The notes beneath the pieces are model-generated. The model made no database searches. It saw nothing but the letters and a program-made list of their open reading frames with translations, and was not told where the DNA came from. From an uncultured beta proteobacterium (GTDB taxonomy: Bacteria > Pseudomonadota > Gammaproteobacteria > Burkholderiales > Burkholderiaceae_C), in NCBI GenBank assembly GCA_903840825.1, contig CAIMHL010000032.1, positions 1-5,827 of the forward strand: DNA of 5,827 nucleotides. Direction: 5' to 3'. Position 1 is the first letter of the stretch, and every line of letters begins with the position of its first letter. Of this stretch, positions 1 to 4,994 are shown piece after piece. The translations under genes and the position numbers were made by a program.

Positions 1-1029
1 CTTTTCTGGGCTGACAACGCACAACACAAACGCAAGTTGTTGGACCACTGGTTGCGCGACACCACCATTAACCAGGCGATTGTTTTTGCCAGCACCCAAA
101 TTGAGTGTGATGGTTTGGCCAACGACCTGCAACAAGAAGGCTTCTCCGCCGTTGCTTTGCACGGCGCTCTGAGCCAAGGTCTGCGTAACCGTCGCTTGAT
201 GGCTCTGCGTCAAGGTCAAGTGCAAATTTTGGTGGCGACCGATGTGGCTGCGCGCGGTATTGACGTGCCCACCGTGACCCACGTGTTCAACTTTGGCTTG
301 CCGATGAAAGCTGAAGATTACACCCACCGTATTGGCCGTACCGGTCGTGCCGGACGTGATGGTATTGCGGTAACTTTTGCCGAGTTCCGCGATCGCCGCA
401 AGATCATGGACATTGAGTTCCATAGCCACCAGACTTTCAAAGCTGAAACTGTTCCAAGTATGGAGCCACAACAGCGCTTCCCTGATTCACGTCCTCAAAA
501 CTTTAGCGGTGGTGGCGGTGGACGTGGTGGTGACAACCATTCCCGTGGCGGCAACTTCGGTGGCGGCGGTGGCGGTGGACGCTCAGGCGGCTTCGGTGCT
601 CCCCGTGGTGGTTTTAATGACCGCAATTCAGGCGCACCTCGTGACGCCGGCGGTGGTGGATACCAAAACAACAACAACGGTGGCGGATTCAGCCAGCCTG
701 AAGGCCGTAGCTACGAGCGCAAAGGCGGCTTCAATGACCGTTTTGCGGGCTCCCCTGCGCCTCGCAGTGATTTCGGCGCTCCTCGCGGCGACTTCGGTGG
801 CCGTAACGACGGCGGTGGCGCTCCCCGTGGCGACTTCGGAGCCCCTCGCGGTGACTTCGGCGGTCGTAACGACGGCGGCGCTCCCCGTGGTGATTTCGGT
901 GCGCCACGCGGCGACTTCGGTGCCCGTAAGCCAGCCTTTGGCAAGCCAATGGGTGCCAAGCCAGGTAATGGCGGAAAAGTATTCGTTCCCCGTGACGCTG
1001 CCAAGCGTCCCGCACGCCCTGCACGTTAA
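1..1029 (+). CDS. DEAD-box RNA helicase, C-terminal part (5' end outside window)
   Basis: This is the second RecA-like domain plus tail of an ATP-dependent RNA helicase that remodels RNA in the cytoplasm (ribosome assembly or mRNA turnover in this family). The frame is open from base 1, so the TTG at 37 is internal and the start, Q motif, Walker A and DEAD box lie upstream. Counting from base 1 (342 residues remain), motif IV IVFAST is at 27-32, HGALSQGLR at 54-62, motif V ATDVAARGIDV at 79-89, and motif VI HRIGRTGRAGR at 109-119. From about residue 167 the protein becomes a Gly/Arg/Asn/Asp-rich, surely disordered tail of about 170 residues, with GGGGGRGG stretches and GAPRGDFG repeats. Such RGG tails bind RNA and can drive condensate formation. 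RhlE-like helicases of Burkholderiales are the closest match I recall, but the subfamily cannot be fixed without the N-terminus. A terminator follows the TAA by 17 nt. Confidence 0.95.
   Translation, partial: LFWADNAQHKRKLLDHWLRDTTINQAIVFASTQIECDGLANDLQQEGFSAVALHGALSQGLRNRRLMALRQGQVQILVATDVAARGIDVPTVTHVFNFGLPMKAEDYTHRIGRTGRAGRDGIAVTFAEFRDRRKIMDIEFHSHQTFKAETVPSMEPQQRFPDSRPQNFSGGGGGRGGDNHSRGGNFGGGGGGGRSGGFGAPRGGFNDRNSGAPRDAGGGGYQNNNNGGGFSQPEGRSYERKGGFNDRFAGSPAPRSDFGAPRGDFGGRNDGGGAPRGDFGAPRGDFGGRNDGGAPRGDFGAPRGDFGARKPAFGKPMGAKPGNGGKVFVPRDAAKRPARPAR
769..930 (+). repeat. Tandem ~60-bp coding repeat in helicase tail
   Basis: Three consecutive units encode DFGAPRGDFGGRNDGG-type blocks. Unit 1 (769-831, 21 residues) and unit 2 (832-891, 20 residues) differ by one Gly and a few synonymous bases. 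Unit 3 (892-930) is a truncated copy ending in ARK. Each unit is itself built from an 8-residue GAPRGDFG submotif. The near-identical DNA suggests recent duplication by slippage or recombination. Confidence 0.85.
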
Positions 1030-1046
1030 TCCGAAAAGCGCACTTT

Positions 1047-1084
1047 AAAAAACCTGCCAGTCGAAAGACTGGCAGGTTTTTTTT
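1047..1084. terminator. Bidirectional intrinsic terminator
   Basis: A perfect 16-bp stem (1047-1062 with 1067-1082) is closed by a GAAA tetraloop. Its GC core is CCTGCCAGTC/GACTGGCAGG, flanked by six A on the left and eight T on the right (1077-1084). On the + strand it ends the helicase transcript 17 nt after the stop codon. On the - strand the A-run becomes a U-tract, so it can also stop transcription arriving from the DUF4337 gene at 1147. Confidence 0.95.
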
Positions 1085-1108
1085 CATCTGAACCTCGTTA
1101 GCGCTGTT

Positions 1109-1135
1109 AGTGCCGCCAACTTATGCGAAGGCACT
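1109..1135. repeat. Short inverted repeat between convergent genes
   Basis: AGTGCC (1109-1114) pairs with GGCACT (1130-1135) across a 15-nt loop, with a possible inner CGC/GCG pairing. It lacks a T-tract, so it does not look like a terminator. It lies in the 117-nt gap between the helicase and the DUF4337 gene, and nothing else is visible there besides the terminator. It may be fortuitous. Confidence 0.3.
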
Positions 1136-1146
1136 CCAAATAAGCA

Positions 1147-1725
1147 TCAATACAGAAGGAAAAATCCATTGATCGTGCAAAGCATTCCCAGGCCACCCAG
1201 CACAGATCCCGCAAAAAACAAGGCAGGAATAGAGCCAATCAAGGAAACTGAAAGCAGAACAATGGCGATCTGGACCATGCCTTCTGCAAAATCAAACCAA
1301 GGATCCTGACGCAGTGCGTAGTCTCTCGCCATTTCATGCGCTTTGGCCTGAGCCATTAGTTCCTTTTTACCGTCCTTGGTCTCAGGCTCCGACTCATAGC
1401 GATCAATCGTTTTCTTGTAATCGTCAATTTTTTTCTTGAAAATCTCTTTGACATCTGCTGGCATAGACGTGTCGCGGATCATCTGTAATTCAAGATCAGT
1501 GGCCGCAATTTTCATGGAGGTTTGCCGAATGGTTTTCGCTTGGTAAAACGAATAAGCATTGGCAGCGAGAATATTTTCCTGTGTGGCTTCCTTTGCCGTA
1601 TTCGAGCCTCCTAAGCTGGCAAAGGCTAAAACCATCGCAAAAAATGAAATGGTCAGAGCGGTGCGGGTTTTTTGCTTGTCGCCCTCGGGTTGCTCAATCA
1701 ATTCGGCAGTTTCGTGTGCTTCCAA
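1147..1725 (-). CDS. DUF4337-type membrane protein
   Basis: This 192-residue inner-membrane protein has unknown biochemical function. Its architecture matches the DUF4337 family as I know it. It has a short charged N-terminus, TM1 at about 23-40, a soluble or coiled-coil middle with the family-typical YQAKTIRQ stretch (61-68) and Lys/Glu-rich helices (about 90-135), then a C-terminal hairpin of two membrane segments (about 149-167 and 169-191). The start is TTG at 1725. An AGGA Shine-Dalgarno (1733-1736) lies 7 nt upstream, an in-frame TAA lies seven codons upstream, and the next Met is residue 31, inside TM1. It is AT-richer than the helicase and trpS. A 78-nt gap without a convincing terminator separates it from the Cys-rich gene upstream on the same strand, so co-transcription is possible. 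It converges on the helicase and shares its terminator. The family call is from memory of motif and topology, not from a search. Confidence 0.85.
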   Translation of the reverse strand: MEAHETAELIEQPEGDKQKTRTALTISFFAMVLAFASLGGSNTAKEATQENILAANAYSFYQAKTIRQTSMKIAATDLELQMIRDTSMPADVKEIFKKKIDDYKKTIDRYESEPETKDGKKELMAQAKAHEMARDYALRQDPWFDFAEGMVQIAIVLLSVSLIGSIPALFFAGSVLGGLGMLCTINGFFLLY

Positions 1726-1752
1726 TGGGTAATCCTGAAAATGTTAAAAAAT

Positions 1753-1781
1753 AATGGACCAATGACCAATGACCAATGACC
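1753..1781. repeat. 7-bp tandem repeat (AATGACC) in promoter-like region
   Basis: Three perfect head-to-tail AATGACC copies (1761-1767, 1768-1774, 1775-1781) are preceded by an 8-bp variant AATGGACC (1753-1760). GGACC (1756-1760) and GGTCC (1784-1788) flank the array as an inverted pair. Read on the - strand, the array yields three TTGGTC hexamers at 7-bp steps (at 1757, 1764 and 1771). The one at 1771-1776 stands 17 bp from a TATTTT (1748-1753), a weak promoter candidate for the DUF4337 gene. Confidence 0.85.
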
Positions 1782-1803
1782 ACGGTCCCTTGAAGGGCGT
1801 CGA

Positions 1804-2064
1804 TTATTTGAACCTGAATAGCTTTCTACATTTGTCCGCATCTTCTACAAGTTTTATTTGATCACAATAACTTTTTTGCTTGGTTAATTCAGCGAGGCAA
1901 AGAAACTGCAGGGAATTTTTATCAATTTTGTTGCAGTAAGATTCCTGCCGTTTTTTTATGGCGAGGCAATAATTCTTGGTGTTGAAATCCTTCATAGCGT
2001 AGCAAGGCGCATCGTTAGCCAATGCCAAGCAGGGAAATAAAAGAAACAAAAAAGTAATTTTCAT
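1804..2064 (-). CDS. Small exported six-cysteine repeat protein
   Basis: I do not recognise a named family. The 86-residue product starts with a Sec signal peptide (Lys2, hydrophobic 3-15, cleavage expected after ALA at 16, before Asn-Asp), giving a mature protein of about 70 residues in the periplasm or outside. A lipobox is not supported, because the Cys12 context is LFPC. The mature part is three 23-residue units with cysteines at 21, 33, 44, 56, 67 and 79, that is Cx11C alternating with Cx10C. Units 1 and 2 share the stretches CLAIKKRQESYCNKI and CLAELTKQKSYCDQI. It is probably a stack of small helices stapled by disulphides. The chosen ATG (2064) directly precedes the signal peptide. A longer open frame to 2262 exists only because it runs through antisense tRNA. 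The ribosome-binding site is weak. The gene is clearly AT-rich and Lys/Asn-rich compared with neighbours, hinting at accessory origin. It is divergent from tRNA-Ser and upstream of the DUF4337 gene. Confidence 0.75.
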   Translation of the reverse strand: MKITFLFLLFPCLALANDAPCYAMKDFNTKNYCLAIKKRQESYCNKIDKNSLQFLCLAELTKQKSYCDQIKLVEDADKCRKLFRFK

Positions 2065-2108
2065 GTCGCGTACATCCGTACATAAATTTTGCTGCTGGAC
2101 GAGCTGAA

Positions 2109-2138
2109 ATTTTATGCTTGTGGATGCCTGTTGTACAA
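2109..2138 (-). promoter_or_regulatory. Candidate promoter of the Cys-rich gene
   Basis: Reading the - strand, TTGTAC (2133-2138) and TAAAAT (2109-2114) are separated by 18 bp. The -10 matches consensus in five of six positions and the -35 in three. A start near 2102 would give a leader of about 38 nt. That leader contains a GTACAT direct repeat with 8-bp period (2070-2083). Its hexamers coincide with those of the opposing tRNA promoter. Prediction by eye only. Confidence 0.4.
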
Positions 2139-2139
2139 T
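2111..2139 (+). promoter_or_regulatory. Candidate promoter of tRNA-Ser
   Basis: TACAAT (2134-2139) is a five-of-six -10 box, with a weak -35 TTTATG (2111-2116) at 17-bp spacing. Transcription would start about 5 nt before the mature tRNA at 2151, leaving a very short 5' leader for RNase P. The -10 overlaps the perfect palindrome TTGTACAA (2131-2138). Confidence 0.55.
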
Positions 2140-2150
2140 GAAAAGGTTGA

Positions 2151-2238
2151 GGAAGAGTGGCAGAGTGGCCGAATGTACCTGACTCGAAATCAGGCGTACC
2201 GAAAGGTACCGTGGGTTCGAATCCCACCTCTTCCTCCA
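2151..2238 (+). tRNA. tRNA-Ser, anticodon CGA
   Basis: An 88-nt class II tRNA reads UCG serine codons. The acceptor GGAAGAG (2151-2157) pairs perfectly with CTCTTCC (2228-2234). The anticodon stem CCTGA/TCAGG encloses the loop CTCGAAA with CGA at 2185-2187. The long variable arm GTACC-GAAA-GGTAC is the serine hallmark. The T arm is GTGGG-TTCGAAT-CCCAC, and CCA is encoded (2236-2238). Position 73 is T (2235), where bacterial serine tRNAs normally have G, and the base before the tRNA is A (2150), which could pair with it. It stands alone between its own promoter and a terminator starting 10 nt downstream. Confidence 0.97.
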
Positions 2239-2248
2239 AGTCCTTTTG

Positions 2249-2276
2249 AAAAATGCCCGCAACAGCGGGCATTTTT
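2249..2276. terminator. Bidirectional terminator between tRNA-Ser and trpS
   Basis: The stem AAAAATGCCCGC (2249-2260) pairs with GCGGGCATTTTT (2265-2276 region) around an AACA loop. The T-run at 2272-2276 terminates the tRNA on the + strand. The A-run at 2249-2253 gives a U-tract on the - strand, about 28 nt after the trpS stop codon, so it closes the trpS transcription unit too. Confidence 0.95.
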
Positions 2277-2303
2277 TCGTCAGCTGTTATCGGCAGCTTA
2301 TCA

Positions 2304-3599
2304 TTAATCGGGCTCGGCCATCAAAGTCAAGGCCGCGCTGATGGTGTCTGCTTCAAGCGCCGACACTGTCACCAGCTGGTTGGCCAAAGCAGGCAGGGCT
2401 GCTGCACCTTGCGTTTGTAACAAGCCAATGGTTTGGCCGGCCTCTTTGGGGGAGTCAAAGGCTAGGCTTTGCAGCAACAACTTTCCCTCTGCATCGACCA
2501 GCTTGAAGTAAAACTTGCCATCTTTTTCGCGGTATTGCTTGAAGGCGGGTTTGGCTACTTTGGCTGCTTTTACCTTTTGCGTCTGGGCCTGTGCGCGCAA
2601 GTCACGCAAGCCCACTGCATGGCGCAGGCGGCTCATGAAGGGCGTGGCAATTTGGCGTGCCTTGATGGCGCCAGCCAGCAAAATGGCTTCGATCTTGGCG
2701 GGGTCCGCCATCAGCGCCAGGTAGGCATCGCGCATGGGGGCTATTTCGCGGTCGATGCGCTCAAACACCACTTGCTTGGCATCACCCCAGGCAATGCCGT
2801 CTTGATAGGCCTGGCTTAAGGCAGCGGTTTCTTCTGCGGACGCAAAGGCTTGAAAGATTTGAAACAGGGCTGAGCCTTCGGTGCTTTTGGCTTCGCCGGG
2901 GGCGCGTGAATCGGTGACGATGCTGTTGATGAGTTTTTTGAGCTCAGCGCGGGTGGCAAAAAGCGGAATGGTGTTGTCGTAGCTCTTGCTCATCTTGCGG
3001 CCGTCAAGGCCGGGCAAGGTGGCCACACTCTCTTCAATTTCGGCTTCCGGGGGCACAAAGTGCTCGCCATAGCGGTAATTGAAACTGTGGGCCATGTCGT
3101 GCGCCATTTCGATGTGTTGAATCTGGTCGCGCCCCACCGGCACCTTGTGGGCGTTGAACATCAGAATGTCAGCCCCCATCAGCACCGGGTACATGAACAA
3201 GCCGGCGCTCACGTCAGAGTCAGGGTCTTCTCCAGTACTCGTGTTTTTGTCCACCGCCGCTTTATAAGCATGTGCCCGGTTCAGGATGCCTTTGCCGGTC
3301 ACACAGGTCAAAAACCAGGTGAGCTCGGGGATTTCCGGTACATCCGATTGGCGGTAAAAAACGACACGCGCAGGGTCCAAGCCTGCGGCCAGCCAACTGG
3401 CGGCAATCTCCAGCGTGGAGCGCTGGATGCGGTCGGGCTCGTCAATCTTGATCAAGGCGTGGTAGTCCGCCAGAAAGTAAAAACTCTCGACATCCGGGCG
3501 AAGACTGGCGCGTACCGAGGGGCGAATCGAGCCGACGTAATTACCCAGGTGAGGGGTGCCGGAAGTCGTGATGCCAGTTAAAAAGCGCTTGGAACTCAT
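2304..3599 (-). CDS. trpS: Tryptophan--tRNA ligase with C-terminal extension
   Basis: A class Ic cytoplasmic enzyme that charges tRNA-Trp with tryptophan using ATP. The HIGH-equivalent PHLGN is at 16-20 in TTSGTPHLGN, GADILMF at 142-148, VGRDQIQHIE at 155-164, and the KMSKS loop at 202-206 (GRKMSKSYDN). At 431 residues it is about 95 longer than the E. coli enzyme (334). After an Ala/Lys/Gln linker (about 338-352), residues about 354-400 (YREKDGKFYFKLVDAEGKLL and following) resemble a YegP/DUF1508-type small beta domain. I believe related bacteria also carry such an extension. The stop is TAA followed at once by TGA. The ATG is the only reasonable start, yet the bases before it (TTTCCCCTC) contain no Shine-Dalgarno. 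The upstream protease gene ends 32 nt away, so translation may depend on coupling or an unstructured leader. Confidence 0.97.
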   Translation of the reverse strand: MSSKRFLTGITTSGTPHLGNYVGSIRPSVRASLRPDVESFYFLADYHALIKIDEPDRIQRSTLEIAASWLAAGLDPARVVFYRQSDVPEIPELTWFLTCVTGKGILNRAHAYKAAVDKNTSTGEDPDSDVSAGLFMYPVLMGADILMFNAHKVPVGRDQIQHIEMAHDMAHSFNYRYGEHFVPPEAEIEESVATLPGLDGRKMSKSYDNTIPLFATRAELKKLINSIVTDSRAPGEAKSTEGSALFQIFQAFASAEETAALSQAYQDGIAWGDAKQVVFERIDREIAPMRDAYLALMADPAKIEAILLAGAIKARQIATPFMSRLRHAVGLRDLRAQAQTQKVKAAKVAKPAFKQYREKDGKFYFKLVDAEGKLLLQSLAFDSPKEAGQTIGLLQTQGAAALPALANQLVTVSALEADTISAALTLMAEPD

Positions 3600-3631
3600 G
3601 AGGGGAAACTTATGGTGAAGAGTGGAGGGGG

Positions 3632-4300
3632 TTACCCAAAAATCATGGAAATGGGCGTGAGCAAAATATCAAGCAAGCCATAGCTCAAGGCCATCAGGGG
3701 CTGCAACCAAAGGCTACTCACCACCCCGGTAATGACGAGCGCCATCACGATGAAAAACCCATAGGGTTCTATGCGTGAAACCAGTTCAGCCTGCCGGTAC
3801 GGCAGCAAGCCCACCAGAATGCGTCCACCGTCCAAGGGCGGTAATGGAAACAGGTTGAAGGTGAACATCACCAGATTAACGAGAATGCCACCCTGGGCCA
3901 TTTTCAGGAAGAAAGGCTCTGTCGTGCCGGTCCCTCGCAGGATAAAAAACAAGCCGCCCCAAAGAAAGGCTTGCACGAAATTGGCTGCAGGTCCGGCTAA
4001 TGCCACCCACACCATATCGCGCTTGGGGTGACGCAAATTACCAAAGCGCACCGGTACTGGCTTGGCGTAGCCAAACAAAAAGGCGCCCGAGGTCGCAAAG
4101 TACAGCACCAGCGGCATCAGCAGCGTACCCACGGGGTCAATATGCTTGATGGGGTTGAGCGTGATACGGCCCAACAGGTAGGCCGTGTTATCGCCAAAGT
4201 GCCGCGCTGCATAGCCGTGCGCCGCCTCATGAATGGTGATGGCAAACAGCACCGGCAGAGCGTAAATGGCCACAGTTTGGATCAGGTTTGCAATATCCAT
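3632..4300 (-). CDS. Site-2 protease family (M50) integral membrane metalloprotease
   Basis: A zinc protease that cleaves substrates within the membrane; the substrate here is unknown. The version starting at ATG (4300) has 222 residues. A TTG directly before it (4303) would add one Met, and a GAGAGA stretch lies at workable distance from either. The zinc-binding HEAAH is at 24-28, in the first membrane segment. The conserved NPIKHIDPVGT block is at about 49-59 and AGPAANF at about 102-108. The third ligand motif LPPLDGG ends at 159, with Asp157 expected to bind zinc. Five to six hydrophobic segments are visible. It is the compact group-3 type (YwhC-like) without PDZ or CBS domains, so it is not RseP. 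It is 28 nt downstream of yciO and 32 nt upstream of trpS, probably in the same transcript. Confidence 0.93.
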   Translation of the reverse strand: MDIANLIQTVAIYALPVLFAITIHEAAHGYAARHFGDNTAYLLGRITLNPIKHIDPVGTLLMPLVLYFATSGAFLFGYAKPVPVRFGNLRHPKRDMVWVALAGPAANFVQAFLWGGLFFILRGTGTTEPFFLKMAQGGILVNLVMFTFNLFPLPPLDGGRILVGLLPYRQAELVSRIEPYGFFIVMALVITGVVSSLWLQPLMALSYGLLDILLTPISMIFG

Positions 4301-4327
4301 CAACTTATTCTCTCAGATCAAAAATAT

Positions 4328-4340
4328 GGCCTTAGAGGCC
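4328..4340 (-). terminator. Weak hairpin with T-run at the yciO stop codon
   Basis: GGCCT (4328-4332) and AGGCC (4336-4340) form a 5-bp stem with a 3-nt loop that includes the TAA of yciO. On the - strand it is followed by ATATTTTTG. It is too short for an efficient terminator, but could attenuate transcription into the protease and trpS genes or mark an mRNA end. It could also be chance. Confidence 0.3.
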
Positions 4341-4955
4341 TAGTACCGATAGTGCCCCTCGGCCTTCTCGAATAATCTCGGGCTCGCCTTGGGTCAGGTC
4401 TACAACGGTAGTCGGTTCAAGCGCGCAGGCACCAGCATCGATAAGCGCTGCAATTTGGTGCTCGTAGTGTTTGCGAATTTCCTCGGTGTCATTCATCGGT
4501 TCAGTCTCGCCGGGGGCAATCAAGGTAGTGGCCAATAAGGGGCCTTCGTGCAAGGCAAGCAGTGCTTGCAAGACCTTGTGGTCTGGCACGCGCAGGCCAA
4601 TGGTCTTGCGGGCCGGGTGACTCAAGCGGCGCGGTACTTCTTTGCTGGCTTCCAAAATGAAAGTAAAGGGCCCTGGTGTGGCTGATTTGATCAGGCGAAA
4701 CTGCTGGTTGTCTACCTTGGCATAGTTGGCCAACTCACTCAAATCGCGGCACAACAAGGTCAGGTGGTGCTTGTCGTCCACCCCCCTGATGCGGCGCAGT
4801 TTGTCTGCGGCGGCCTTGTCGTCCAAGTGGCAAACCAGGGCATAACTGGAGTCGGTAGGGACCGCCAGCACTTCTCCCTTTTGCAGCAGGGCCACAGCTT
4901 GCTTAAGTAAGCGAATGTGCGGATTTTCCGGGTGAACTTCAAAGAGTTGGGCCAT
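4332..4955 (-). CDS. yciO: YciO family YrdC/Sua5-domain protein
   Basis: A 207-residue YrdC-fold protein that I recognise as YciO: length and almost every conserved block align with E. coli YciO from memory. Visible blocks are PTDSSYAL (33-40), RIRGVDDKHHLTLLCRDLSE (55-74), TPGPFTFIL (93-101), KTIGLRVP (117-124), PTTVVDL (181-187) and IIREGRG (194-200). The YrdC fold binds RNA and ATP. TsaC/Sua5 members make threonylcarbamoyl-AMP for t6A37 of tRNA, but YciO is a paralogue that is generally not considered to replace TsaC. It is often auto-annotated L-threonylcarbamoyladenylate synthase, a label to treat with caution. ATG at 4955 gives the full family N-terminus. No clear Shine-Dalgarno precedes it. 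It sits 33 nt after the transporter gene, in the same reading frame, with three stop codons in between. Confidence 0.95.
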   Translation of the reverse strand: MAQLFEVHPENPHIRLLKQAVALLQKGEVLAVPTDSSYALVCHLDDKAAADKLRRIRGVDDKHHLTLLCRDLSELANYAKVDNQQFRLIKSATPGPFTFILEASKEVPRRLSHPARKTIGLRVPDHKVLQALLALHEGPLLATTLIAPGETEPMNDTEEIRKHYEHQIAALIDAGACALEPTTVVDLTQGEPEIIREGRGALSVLGL

Positions 4956-4967
4956 GGTGTTGACGTC

Positions 4968-4994
4968 GGGTTAAATGGGTTAATTGGGCTAAAT
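4968..4994. repeat. Three degenerate 9-bp repeats carrying consecutive stop codons
   Basis: GGGTTAAAT (4968-4976), GGGTTAATT (4977-4985) and GGGCTAAAT (4986-4994) are head-to-tail copies. On the - strand the three units supply TAG, TAA and TAA at 9-nt steps, all in the frame of the transporter, which is also the frame of yciO. Confidence 0.75.

Noticed and set aside
377..1048. 223-residue + strand open frame in another phase of the helicase, plus long - strand frames at 495-677, 711-1004 and 731-1087
   Set aside because: They are by-products of the repetitive GC-rich RGG/GAPRGDFG coding DNA. Their Pro/Arg- or Ala/Val-monotonous composition and lack of ribosome-binding sites argue against coding.
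1093..1140. GTTAGC / GCCAAC-like elements suggesting an integron attC site
   Set aside because: The consensus core pair in correct orientation and spacing is absent, and no gene cassette or integrase is visible.
1787..1797. CCCTTGAAGGG hairpin as a terminator for the Cys-rich gene
   Set aside because: The stem is only 4-5 bp and no T-run follows on either strand, so efficient termination is unlikely.
2218..2238. tRNA-Ser 3' end as a phage or island attachment site
   Set aside because: Downstream of the 3' end comes only the terminator and trpS. No direct repeat of the tRNA end and no integrase were seen in the window.
2015..2272. 85-residue - strand open frame (VGFEPTVPFGTPDFESGTFG...) and the N-terminal 66 residues of the frame reaching 2262 (WDSNPRYLSVRL...)
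   Set aside because: These translate the antisense of tRNA-Ser. Such GFEPTV / WDSNPR peptides are a familiar annotation artefact. The real gene starts at 2064 with a signal peptide.
2089..2307. 72-residue + strand open frame
   Set aside because: It runs straight through the tRNA and its terminator, so it is not a protein gene.
3060..3581. 173-residue + strand open frame opposite trpS, and other + strand frames opposite the protease, yciO and transporter genes (e.g. 4917-5459)
   Set aside because: They are antisense shadows of well-supported genes, with no recognisable domains.
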